Virus record (IMG/VR): IMGVR_UViG_3300007735_000542
Coordinates: 1-26,049 of that record
From: a virus
DNA: 26,049 bases
Direction: 5' to 3' (one strand)
Part shown: positions 9,617-15,553 of the stretch, in pieces
How the letters are laid out: each line of letters starts with the position of its first letter
How positions within the stretch are numbered: the stretch's first letter is position 1
Made by a program: the position numbers and the translations under genes
Notes under the pieces: generated by a model
Told to the model about the DNA's origin: nothing
The model's input: only the letters and a program-made list of their open reading frames with translations
Databases searched by the model: none

Positions 9617-11077
9617 ATGCGAACACGACAACTACCGGACGCTTCGACAGCAGCAAATGCAGCAAGCGTCTATGGAAACAAACGCGCTGCACAATTCGTG
9701 CAAGATGTTGTCTCTGGCCGTGACAGCCTTGACATTGTGACGATTGGAGACAGCAACGGTGGCAATGGTGGCTATGGGTACACCGTTGGACTCCAGCGCG
9801 TTCTTGGGTTTCAGTATGGCGTTGATCCATACGCGACTCCGCTGTTGCCGTGCGGACATCGCTACATGACTGGTGCGTCGGGAACAAACAACACGCTATA
9901 CGACAATACCGACACCATCGGAATGGGAAATGGGTTTTATGCTGCATGGGATGACAGCATCACCATTGCTGGCAGCGGACCAAGCCGAATGATGGGTCTG
10001 TACACTGGCGACACCAACATCGACGCGCTCAAGTCATTCTTGAACTTCGACACCTCAACCATCAATACGAATACCGGGCCGTCTGTTCCACAGCCGAATA
10101 GGTATATGTGGCTGCCAGTGGCAATTCCAACGGGCTCGACTTTTGGAGGAAGTGGCGTAACAAACTACGTCCGCCTGCGAACGTGGTCGCCGATGCTTCA
10201 GGGAGGTACGGCCACCAACTTCTCATACAGACTCCAGCATGGAACCTGGGCAACTGGATCTGGTCAATTCAAGTTGCGTGCCAGCAATGGCGGCAGTACG
10301 ACGTATGCGATTTCTGGATTCAACTCCACCAACACAGGTACTCTGGGTTACGCAACCACCTCTCTGACAATTACAAATCAGACTGCGGAATTGTTCTGCA
10401 CTTGGGATGGTGGTCAGACTCCAACTAGCAACCTTGTTACTGGCCCGTTTGTGGGTCTGTGGCACAGCATCATTCGCACCAACAAACTGGGTTACTGCGT
10501 CACGAACTTCACCACGTCCGATGGTCGAACGACGGCACAGTTGGCAGATCGTGTTGAGAATGTCGATAAGGGTCTTGACTGCTTCCTATCAGAACTTCGC
10601 GCACGTCAGATTGCTGCTGGCGGTACTGGTCGAGTGCTGGTCTTCGTGAACAGTGGCGTGAATGGATCGGAAACTGGATCGACCTGGACGACAGCGGCTG
10701 ATCGGATTGTTGCTCGAATTTCCTCGCGTTGGGCAGTTGTGGGTGGATCTTCGGACAACCTCGCATTCGTGTTCAGCTTGAGTGTTCCCATGACGAGTGG
10801 ATACACCGGGTCTGGAAGTGCATGGAAGACGGCTCGCAGTTCTGTTGCAACGGCTGCTCAATCATGGGCAGTTGCAAATGCGTCATCCAATGTGTCGTAT
10901 GTCGAACTAGACACGCTGAACCCGGCGTGGAAGTTGAACAGTGGGTGGATCAACACCACGTATTACTCCAACGCTAGTACGGATCAACTGCATCTGACTG
11001 CTAACTTCAGTTCTGTCTCAAATGGATATGACGCCGTGGCAGGGAACATTGTTTCTGCTCTGCTGTCATCCACATGA
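9617..11077 (+). CDS. SGNH/GDSL-type hydrolase, probable tail-associated esterase
   Basis: A 486-residue protein beginning 4 nt after the previous stop, with no clear ribosome-binding site, so reinitiation is likely. Block I is visible as VTIGDSNGG (Ser46 as nucleophile). SGVNGSE at about 346-352 fits block III with Asn349. DQLHL near the end supplies the Asp456-x-x-His459 pair of block V. Block II glycine is not certain. Between blocks I and III is a large beta-rich insertion (about 100-300), probably a carbohydrate-binding or trimerisation part. Tail-linked SGNH enzymes commonly remove acetyl groups from capsule or O-antigen sugars, which would suit the neighbouring fibre genes. The substrate is inference. 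Confidence 0.72.
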   Translation: MRTRQLPDASTAANAASVYGNKRAAQFVQDVVSGRDSLDIVTIGDSNGGNGGYGYTVGLQRVLGFQYGVDPYATPLLPCGHRYMTGASGTNNTLYDNTDTIGMGNGFYAAWDDSITIAGSGPSRMMGLYTGDTNIDALKSFLNFDTSTINTNTGPSVPQPNRYMWLPVAIPTGSTFGGSGVTNYVRLRTWSPMLQGGTATNFSYRLQHGTWATGSGQFKLRASNGGSTTYAISGFNSTNTGTLGYATTSLTITNQTAELFCTWDGGQTPTSNLVTGPFVGLWHSIIRTNKLGYCVTNFTTSDGRTTAQLADRVENVDKGLDCFLSELRARQIAAGGTGRVLVFVNSGVNGSETGSTWTTAADRIVARISSRWAVVGGSSDNLAFVFSLSVPMTSGYTGSGSAWKTARSSVATAAQSWAVANASSNVSYVELDTLNPAWKLNSGWINTTYYSNASTDQLHLTANFSSVSNGYDAVAGNIVSALLSST

Positions 11078-11589
11078 GATATCTGGCAGTTGTATTACTC
11101 GTCGGCTGCTCCGCGAGCGAGCGGATTGCCATAGAGGCCAACGGCATTGGCGAGCGAGCGGCAGAGATTCATCGACTTGCCACGCGGATCGGCGAGCATT
11201 CCGACCAGCCCGAAGTCATCGCGGATGCCGCGACGATTGCAAGCGAATCCATGCAAATTCGTCACGGCGTGGCGAATGTGCATGCCGCGCTACCAGGCGT
11301 GACTGACAAGGTTTCTCCCATTTGGTCGACACTTCGGTGGCTGGCGATTGCTGCCTGCGGAGCTGCGGCCGTTTGGATTCTTACGGCGAGTGGAATCCTC
11401 TCGGCGATCCGGGCTGCTTTGGGATGGATTCCAAAGCCCAAGGCGCGGGCTGCTGAAATGCTTGCGGCTGCCGTCGATGATGCACGGCCAGAAACAACGC
11501 GCGAGGCAATCGCTGCAATGCGATCCCAGGACAGCGAGTTTGATGCTGCCTACCGAAGGGCATTACAATCACAGAAGAAAGGAGGATGA
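11074..11589 (+). CDS. Lipobox protein with internal membrane helix, possible lysis accessory
   Basis: A 171-residue protein whose ATG overlaps the previous TGA as ATGA. The N-terminus MRYLAVVLLVGCSAS has a short hydrophobic run and a lipobox (LVGC, Cys12), suggesting lipidation at the outer membrane. Residues about 95-118 (WLAIAACGAAAVWILTASGIL) form a membrane helix, leaving a basic, alanine-rich C-terminal tail. A lipobox plus a membrane helix recalls unimolecular spanins, but in those the membrane helix sits at the C-terminus, so this is not a standard match. Position just before the late terminator supports a lysis role. The function is unproven. Confidence 0.6.
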   Translation: MRYLAVVLLVGCSASERIAIEANGIGERAAEIHRLATRIGEHSDQPEVIADAATIASESMQIRHGVANVHAALPGVTDKVSPIWSTLRWLAIAACGAAAVWILTASGILSAIRAALGWIPKPKARAAEMLAAAVDDARPETTREAIAAMRSQDSEFDAAYRRALQSQKKGG

Positions 11590-11592
11590 CCA

Positions 11593-11715
11593 ATGGAAAT
11601 CATCCAGAACGCGCTCGGAACCACGTTCTTCACCATCGTCGTGTTTGTTGCAGGCGCACTGATCGGCCAGCCGCTGTACAAGTGGGTTTGGGCCAAGCTG
11701 CCTTGGAGCAAGTGA
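11593..11715 (+). CDS. 40-aa single-pass membrane protein, candidate holin or lysis peptide
   Basis: The product is 40 residues with one membrane helix (GTTFFTIVVFVAGALIG) followed by a short basic aromatic tail (YKWVWAKLPWSK). AAAGGAGG at 11578-11585 is a near-ideal ribosome-binding site 7 nt before ATG 11593 and lies inside the end of the previous gene. The competing ATG 11586 is too close to that site. It is the last gene before the late terminator. Topology and place fit a small holin or holin antagonist, but many phage micropeptides look like this. Confidence 0.6.
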   Translation: MEIIQNALGTTFFTIVVFVAGALIGQPLYKWVWAKLPWSK

Positions 11716-11740
11716 TACAATCAGAGGGCAAACCTCTCCG

Positions 11741-11769
11741 ACCGCCGGCCAGTTTGGCGGCGGTTTTTT
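11741..11769 (+). terminator. Rho-independent terminator ending the late operon
   Basis: ACCGCC and GCCA on the left pair with TGGC and GGCGGT on the right, with one bulged G and a GTT loop. The stem is followed by five more T residues. It follows the 40-aa membrane-protein gene by 25 nt. It overlaps the stop codon of the convergent minus-strand gene (11768-11770). The stem lacks a T-run on the minus strand, so it should work only for plus-strand transcripts. Confidence 0.9.
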
Positions 11770-12046
11770 ATTGCGGACGATCTGTCCTTCTCAAACGGAT
11801 AGATAGCATTGGGTCTGTAGGACCGCCTCGTCGTGCCGGGATGTTGTGCCTGCGGTTCAGCAGATTGCGTAGTTCGTCTGCAAAGAGAACGTCGCCAAAC
11901 CGGGTGATTCGTAGGGCTGACTGGATGGCTTCTTGCACCAGTTTCATGTTCGCACTCATGTCGTGCAATCCGCGATCATTCAACAGTTCGATGGTGTCCT
12001 CTAGGACATCCATGAGGTCCGGCGGTCTGGGAGGCATCCTTGCCAT
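11768..12046 (-). CDS. Hypothetical 92-aa protein at the end of the minus-strand operon
   Basis: The product is 92 residues: proline- and arginine-rich ends around a helical core (MDVLEDTIELLNDRGLHD, then ADELRNLLNRRHN). I do not recognise it. The start is uncertain: ATG 12046 has no good ribosome-binding site, and ATG 12037 just after an AAGG is an alternative. It lies downstream of a minus-strand terminator-like hairpin, so it may be expressed by readthrough. Its stop codon sits inside the convergent late terminator. Confidence 0.5.
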   Translation of the reverse strand: MARMPPRPPDLMDVLEDTIELLNDRGLHDMSANMKLVQEAIQSALRITRFGDVLFADELRNLLNRRHNIPARRGGPTDPMLSIRLRRTDRPQ

Positions 12047-12064
12047 GCAGGCAGGCTACCAATG

Positions 12065-12096
12065 AAAACTCCCGCACCACGGAAGCGGAGCGGGAG
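12065..12096 (-). terminator. Minus-strand intrinsic terminator or attenuator
   Basis: Read on the minus strand, CTCCCGC (12096-12090) and GCGGGAG (12075-12069) form a perfect 7-bp GC-rich stem with a 14-nt loop, followed at once by TTTT (12068-12065). It lies about 50 nt after the stop of the 161-aa gene and before the 92-aa gene. It therefore either ends the main operon or attenuates the last gene. Confidence 0.6.
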
Positions 12097-12110
12097 CCTT
12101 GGTAGAGACA

Positions 12111-12131
12111 CTGACCCATCGAACAGGTCAG
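12111..12131. other. Perfect 6-bp hairpin CTGACC/GGTCAG
   Basis: CTGACC at 12111-12116 and GGTCAG at 12126-12131 are exact reverse complements around a 9-nt loop. It lies between the stop of the 161-aa minus-strand gene and the minus-strand terminator. There is no T-run. It may shield mRNA 3-prime ends or be a binding site. The role is unknown. Confidence 0.35.
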
Positions 12132-12147
12132 ATGCAGTCTATATGGA

Positions 12148-12633
12148 TCATGGATCGCGCAGGAATCCAAATACGTCCCAAACCATCGCATCTTTCGACC
12201 ACCGCGCAACCCATCCGTTTCGTCCTACCCAGGTTTCATTACCATCCGACTGGATGCGGGCGATTGCGTATTGAAGTTCTCCGTTCGGCTCACATCCGCG
12301 TGATCGGATATCGCACTCCAGTTCGATGGATCGGACGATGATTGGTCCGAAGGCGTTGTTGGATTCAAGAATCTCTGATCGCAGTGATCCGATTGATTGC
12401 ATGTATAGCGCGTGAACCTCTCCGATTTCACCGGATCCATGCATGATCCATGCAATGTGTGTTGCATCGTCAGGCAATGGATTCGCGTGCCACGGCAGTC
12501 CAACACCATCATGTCGTGTCTGTGCTGGCCGTCCTGGCAGCATGACCTGCATATGGCGCGTCGGCTTCATCAACCAGTGCCATATGAATGCTCCGGTACA
12601 GAGCGAAAACAGCAGGAGTGCTGCATCAATCAT
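12148..12633 (-). CDS. Membrane-anchored hypothetical protein, 161 aa
   Basis: ATG 12633 is chosen because it lies inside the end of the upstream gene (ATGATTGA, 8-nt overlap), a coupling seen throughout this operon. The longer upstream extension would overlap that gene by about 100 nt. The N-terminus MIDAALLLFSLCTGAFIWHWL is one membrane helix or signal anchor. The remaining 135 residues form a mixed soluble domain with aromatic residues near the C-terminus (GWVARWSKDAMVWDVFGFL). Residues near 65 are encoded by a short tandem repeat of GATCCATGCA (about 12436-12456). No family recognised. Confidence 0.6.
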   Translation of the reverse strand: MIDAALLLFSLCTGAFIWHWLMKPTRHMQVMLPGRPAQTRHDGVGLPWHANPLPDDATHIAWIMHGSGEIGEVHALYMQSIGSLRSEILESNNAFGPIIVRSIELECDIRSRGCEPNGELQYAIARIQSDGNETWVGRNGWVARWSKDAMVWDVFGFLRDP

Positions 12634-12961
12634 TTTCGAGTCCAAGTCTGGCCTCAACGGATGCCAACAGTTCTCGCGCATCTTGCAATGCCTGCTCGCT
12701 GCGTGGATGCACCTTGCCTTCAAGAGCTGCATCTGCGTCGGCCTGAACCTGTGCGCGAATCACATGCTGATGAACGACTGCGCGACACCGAGCAAGGATT
12801 CGATGCAGGCATTCCTCGTTGTCGCACGCCGACCAAATGGCGTGACGCAGCGCGGACATCGTTGCACTGCTAACGAACTGGATGGACTTTGGATCCGCAC
12901 TTGGAGGCGGTAAGGTTTCAAGGATGTCCTTGGCGGTCTGTGCTGGAGTCATGGTCATCAT
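12626..12961 (-). CDS. Helical hypothetical protein, 111 aa
   Basis: ATG 12961 overlaps the stop of the upstream 42-aa gene as TAATG, so reinitiation is the likely mode of translation; further ATGs follow at 12958 and 12952. The protein is mostly helical, alanine-rich, with two neighbouring cysteines (SACDNEECLHRILARC) and a charged C-terminal helix (EQALQDARELLASVEARL). No membrane segment. I do not recognise it. Confidence 0.6.
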   Translation of the reverse strand: MMTMTPAQTAKDILETLPPPSADPKSIQFVSSATMSALRHAIWSACDNEECLHRILARCRAVVHQHVIRAQVQADADAALEGKVHPRSEQALQDARELLASVEARLGLEND

Positions 12962-13089
12962 TATGGCACCAACCAGGTCAAAAGATCGTGAGACCATGCT
13001 CCGACAAGGAATGCGCTGATTCCAAACGCTCCAAAGGCGAATCCGAGCCAGAACTCAATCAGATCCGGTTTCTGCCGTGTTGCGTTCAC
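12961..13089 (-). CDS. 42-aa single-pass membrane protein with GTG start
   Basis: The GTG at 13089 overlaps the TGA of the upstream gene as GTGA and is preceded by GGAGGT at the right distance. The product has a basic start (NATRQKPDLIEF) and a hydrophobic segment of about 25 residues (FWLGFAFGAFGISAFLVGAW). Its TAA forms TAATG with the next gene. The tight coupling on both sides is strong evidence that this short ORF is real. Function unknown; a membrane-acting phage micropeptide such as a superinfection or lysis modulator is possible. Confidence 0.65.
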   Translation of the reverse strand: MNATRQKPDLIEFWLGFAFGAFGISAFLVGAWSHDLLTWLVP

Positions 13090-13280
13090 TCTCGACCTCC
13101 AGCCGGATAGAGGTCTGCGAACACGCTCTCCAACTGCTGGCGAACGCTCGGCATCGCAGGCTTGAGCAGTTCAAGGATGATTTCCGCATCCCAACTGTCA
13201 CGCGGATTGTTCATTGCGAACAGTTGTAGTTGCGTTTGCAGGAAGGCGACTTGGTTTTCGGTCAGGTGAAGAGCAATCAT
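13086..13280 (-). CDS. Hypothetical 64-aa protein
   Basis: ATG 13280 is preceded by AGGAGA at a good distance, and that site overlaps the upstream TAG. The longer in-frame version would run deep into the winged-helix gene and is unlikely. The protein is helical: HLTENQVAFLQTQLQLF, then AEIILELLKPAMPSVRQQL. Its stop overlaps the next GTG start. No family recognised. Confidence 0.6.
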   Translation of the reverse strand: MIALHLTENQVAFLQTQLQLFAMNNPRDSWDAEIILELLKPAMPSVRQQLESVFADLYPAGGRE

Positions 13281-13290
13281 CGTGTGTCTC

Positions 13291-13710
13291 CTAGATGATT
13301 CGCGTTCGCTCTGGATTGGGCAACGCGCCCAATGCGGTGTCGAACGCATTCCAGTTTCCAGTCGTTCGAGCTTCCAAGGCTGCTCGAATGACTGCGCGGT
13401 ATGTATCGGTTCGGGTTGGCTTCGGACTTGAGAACAAAGTTCCTGGTTCTGTGTAGACATAGATCGCAGCAGGGTTTCCGCTGCGGGTCAATCGGCGTGT
13501 TCCGGTACGCCGCAGGAAGCCCTTTGACTCCAGTTCGGTGAATCGTGGCGATGTGGTTTGGTGAGTTAGACCAAGGCCATGCATCGCCTCGTCACAGGTG
13601 CATCCGTGCTGGCCGGCAGATCGCACATATTCAAGTACCCGTTCGGCCAATTCTCCGATAGATGATCCGATTGCCTCATATGCAATTCTGCTCTCTGATC
13701 GGTATGTCAT
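13291..13710 (-). CDS. Winged-helix DNA-binding protein
   Basis: The product is 139 residues. Residues about 20-75 read as a winged helix: an initial helix (IGELAERVLEYVRSAG), then TCDEAMHGLGLTHQTTSPRF as helix-turn-helix with recognition helix, then LESKGFLRR and a wing ending AAIYVYTEPG. A C-terminal helical part follows (TYRAVIRAALEARTTGNWNAF). This type of protein often appears among phage early genes and may regulate the nearby divergent promoters. ATG 13710 overlaps the upstream TGA as ATGA. Role as a regulator is inference. Confidence 0.72.
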   Translation of the reverse strand: MTYRSESRIAYEAIGSSIGELAERVLEYVRSAGQHGCTCDEAMHGLGLTHQTTSPRFTELESKGFLRRTGTRRLTRSGNPAAIYVYTEPGTLFSSPKPTRTDTYRAVIRAALEARTTGNWNAFDTALGALPNPERTRII

Positions 13711-13925
13711 GCTCGCTCCTTGTGATAGCCGTATGCGGAGAGGGCGGCGCGGATTTTGTCGAAGGCGTTTTCTTCGATGTACCGCACCTGCTCCCAGGTC
13801 AGTCCGGTCATCTCGGAAACTTCAGCCAATGTGCGGAGCGGTCCACGGGCGTTGAGCATCGGAAAGTCGCCGCGTTTATCGTGCAGCCGAGATGTCGTTG
13901 CGAGGATGCGAACGCGCTCACGCAT
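13707..13925 (-). CDS. Sigma-region-4-like helix-turn-helix protein, 72 aa
   Basis: LRTLAEVSEMTGLTWEQV and the following RYIEENAFDKIRAAL closely resemble the helix-turn-helix of sigma-70 region 4, where it binds the -35 element. Nothing resembling regions 2 or 3 is present, so it cannot be a full sigma factor. It may act as a small regulator or RNA-polymerase-binding protein. Its ATG lies in an 8-nt overlap with the upstream gene (ATGCGTGA), and its TGA overlaps the winged-helix start. An internal ATG at about residue 23 is an alternative start. Confidence 0.65.
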   Translation of the reverse strand: MRERVRILATTSRLHDKRGDFPMLNARGPLRTLAEVSEMTGLTWEQVRYIEENAFDKIRAALSAYGYHKERA

Positions 13926-14217
13926 TGGGCATCTCCACGGTCATGCGACCGCACAACCGAACAAATTGCTCAACGGCATCGGCGAGCGACTCTTCTGCGT
14001 CGAGCAACTTGCGCTCTGCGATAACCGCAGCTCCGGCCGCAGTGCCAGCGATGATCTGGTCCAGGCGCACGCACGCCGCATCGGCAATGGCCTCTGCGGA
14101 AACAACTAGATGAGCTGCGGCGAGTTGTGAGGGCAGCATGCCTGCCAAATCAACCACGGCTTTAGCGACCGCATATGGAGACTGGTTTCGTTCGATGTGT
14201 TCTGCGACTGTTGTCAT
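13918..14217 (-). CDS. First gene of the minus-strand operon, helical 99-aa protein
   Basis: ATG 14217 is preceded by AAGGAGAG at the right distance; the longer start at 14253 would remove that leader. The protein is alanine-rich and all-helical ([19 protein letters not shown], then [18 protein letters not shown]), with no membrane segment. I do not recognise it. The leader and first codons are a perfect copy of those of the divergent recT gene. Confidence 0.65.
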   Translation of the reverse strand: MTTVAEHIERNQSPYAVAKAVVDLAGMLPSQLAAAHLVVSAEAIADAACVRLDQIIAGTAAGAAVIAERKLLDAEESLADAVEQFVRLCGRMTVEMPNA

Positions 14218-14231
14218 GTGTCTCTCCTTGT
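14212..14231 (-). repeat. 20-nt inverted repeat, minus-strand copy (RBS and start codon)
   Basis: The minus strand here reads ACAAGGAGAGACACATGACA, identical in all 20 bases to the plus strand at 14372-14391. It includes the Shine-Dalgarno sequence, spacer, ATG and second codon of the first minus-strand gene. The two copies face outward from the divergent promoters and are 140 nt apart. Confidence 0.9.
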
Positions 14232-14253
14232 GTGCGCGGTATTGCGCGACCAC

Positions 14254-14282
14254 AACCTATCGGTAGTTCTGTACTGCGTCAA
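14254..14282 (-). promoter_or_regulatory. Candidate sigma-70 promoter for the minus-strand operon
   Basis: On the minus strand TTGACG (14282-14277) lies 17 nt from TAGGTT (14259-14254). The -35 element matches consensus at five of six positions, but the -10 match is weak. The leader to ATG 14217 would be about 30 nt. Placement is right for the first gene. No experimental support is possible from sequence. Confidence 0.4.
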
Positions 14283-14299
14283 GTATAAATATGTCGGAA

Positions 14300-14348
14300 A
14301 TGTGTCACATACCTGTAGACATAGTGTCGATATCAGGTATCGTTACCG
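14300..14348. promoter_or_regulatory. Operator-like cluster of palindromes
   Basis: Several dyads are packed here. ATGTG-T-CACAT (14300-14310) is perfect. ATACCTG (14309-14315) and CAGGTAT (14334-14340) are inverted copies. GACA-TAG-TGTC (14318-14328) is perfect. GGTA-TCGT-TACC (14337-14348) is perfect. The cluster covers the best candidate plus-strand promoter. Such dyads are typical of repressor or activator sites; candidate binders are the winged-helix or sigma-4-like proteins of the divergent operon. Confidence 0.5.
14316..14343 (+). promoter_or_regulatory. Candidate promoter for the recT operon
   Basis: TAGACA (14316-14321) and TATCGT (14338-14343) are separated by 16 nt and match the sigma-70 elements at five and four of six positions. 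Transcription from about 14350 would give a leader of about 36 nt before ATG 14386. The arms ATACCTG/CAGGTAT overlap both elements, so a bound protein would occlude it. Confidence 0.4.
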
Positions 14349-14371
14349 AACCGAACCTGCCGGATTGCAGG

Positions 14372-14391
14372 ACAAGGAGAGACACATGACA
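14372..14391 (+). repeat. 20-nt inverted repeat, plus-strand copy (RBS and start codon)
   Basis: The plus strand reads ACAAGGAGAGACACATGACA and is identical to the minus strand at 14231-14212. It holds the ribosome-binding site and first two codons of recT. See the paired entry. Confidence 0.9.
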
Positions 14392-15480
14392 CTTGCGAAG
14401 ATGTCGGATGACACGATGGCCTTGATCGCCCGCACGGTCGCGAAGGGCTGCAACCCGGACGAGTTGGCCCTGTTCGGCCAAATCTGCCAGCGCACCGGAC
14501 TGGATCCGTTCGCCCGCCAGATTTACGCCGTCAAGCGGTGGGATAGCCGCGAGAAGCGCGAGGTGATGCAGCCGCAAGTCAGCATCGACGGAGCACGCCT
14601 GACGGCCCAGCGCAGCGGCGAGTACGCCGGCCAGGCCGGCCCGTTTTGGTGCGGCGATGACGGCGTTTGGAAGGACGTGTGGCTGTCTCCGACGCCTCCG
14701 GTAGCCGCCAAGGTTGGTGTTTACCGCAAGGGATTCAGCGAGGCTCTGTGGGCAGTGGCCCTGTGGCGCGAGTACGCACAGAAGGGCAAGGAGGGCCAAC
14801 TGATCGGGATGTGGCCGAAGATGCCCAGCCTGATGCTAGCGAAGTGCGCGGAGATGTTGAGCCTGCGGAAGGCGTTCCCGGCCGAACTGTCCGGCCTTTA
14901 CACCGCCGAGGAGATGGGACAGGCGGATACGGACGTTCCGTTGCCAGTCCAGACACCCGCACCGAAGGATGCTGCGGCACCCGCCCTGCCTACAGTTGTC
15001 GATAACCGTAGCACTATTGCACCAGAACCGTCCCAAACGCAGCAGGATGCGCCACAATCGATTTCGGAAGCCAAGGCGGCCCGGACACCTACCAAGGCGT
15101 CGAAGCCAGCCACAACGGATCCTGCTTCGCGTAGCGCGGCGGCGTTTACAGAGGTGGTTTCGTCGCGGCCGGCCAAGGGTTGCGCGTGGCAGGCCGGGAT
15201 CGTGGTTCGCAAGGTTGGTGCTGGTAAGGTTACGAAGAACGGATCGAATCGATATCCGATTCTGCTGGATACCAACGGAACCGAATCCTGGGCGAGTTGC
15301 TTTGATGACAACGTAATGGCTGCGGCAAAGGATGCAGCTGACCAGCGGATAGTCGTTGAATGCCTGATCGTGACGAACGACTACGGAGCCACGCTGTACG
15401 GCATCCGATGGGCGGCGGTAGACTCGGCTCCACAGGCAACCGTTCCAGCCGAGGATGGCGAGGACGAGATTCCGTTCTGA
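14386..15480 (+). CDS. recT: RecT/Redbeta annealing protein with C-terminal domain and SSB-like tip
   Basis: The product is 364 residues from ATG 14386, which has an AAGGAGAG site; the longer frame to 14197 crosses the control region and is not used. Residues about 1-180 are a Bet/Redbeta single-strand annealing protein ([54 protein letters not shown]). Such proteins anneal complementary strands during phage recombination. Residues about 181-262 are a disordered A/P/T/S linker. Residues about 263-345 form a beta-rich domain that could be an OB fold ([17 protein letters not shown]). The protein ends EDGEDEIPF, like the acidic tip of bacterial SSB that recruits RecO, ExoI and other factors. This fusion is unusual. 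No Exo or YqaJ partner is in the window. Confidence 0.88.
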   Translation: MTLAKMSDDTMALIARTVAKGCNPDELALFGQICQRTGLDPFARQIYAVKRWDSREKREVMQPQVSIDGARLTAQRSGEYAGQAGPFWCGDDGVWKDVWLSPTPPVAAKVGVYRKGFSEALWAVALWREYAQKGKEGQLIGMWPKMPSLMLAKCAEMLSLRKAFPAELSGLYTAEEMGQADTDVPLPVQTPAPKDAAAPALPTVVDNRSTIAPEPSQTQQDAPQSISEAKAARTPTKASKPATTDPASRSAAAFTEVVSSRPAKGCAWQAGIVVRKVGAGKVTKNGSNRYPILLDTNGTESWASCFDDNVMAAAKDAADQRIVVECLIVTNDYGATLYGIRWAAVDSAPQATVPAEDGEDEIPF

Positions 15481-15491
15481 CACCCGGAATG

Positions 15492-15522
15492 GCCCGGACG
15501 TGAGCGCAAGTTCCGTCCGGGC
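15492..15522 (+). other. Strong 9-bp hairpin between recT and the Gp157 gene
   Basis: GCCCGGACG (15492-15500) and CGTCCGGGC (15514-15522) are perfect reverse complements around a 13-nt loop, followed by TTTCAC. The T-run is only three, so full termination is doubtful. Attenuation after recT, or stabilising the recT mRNA end, is more likely. Confidence 0.55.
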
Positions 15523-15553
15523 TTTCACAACCACAACACGAAAGGACAACACA

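Noticed and set aside
11586-12065. Plus-strand frame of 159 codons starting at ATG 11586
   Set aside because: Its ATG is only 3 nt from the ribosome-binding site; it runs through the terminator and antisense to a minus gene. The 40-aa frame at 11593 fits the site.
12434-12456. Tandem GATCCATGCA repeat as a regulatory or CRISPR-like element
   Set aside because: Only two copies, inside a coding frame; too little to call an array.
12412-12913. Two plus-strand frames (153 and 156 codons) opposite the minus operon
   Set aside because: No ribosome-binding site; the minus-strand genes have coupled starts and stops over the same bases.
14284-14289. TATAAA as a plus-strand -10 box
   Set aside because: No -35-like sequence lies 16-18 nt upstream and no TG extension precedes it.
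14197-14385. Longer N-terminus for recT
   Set aside because: It would translate the divergent promoter region and part of the opposite gene; ATG 14386 has a strong ribosome-binding site and starts the family domain.
14836-15552. 238-codon minus-strand frame opposite recT
   Set aside because: Arginine-rich shadow with no ribosome-binding site or motif; the plus frame is well supported.
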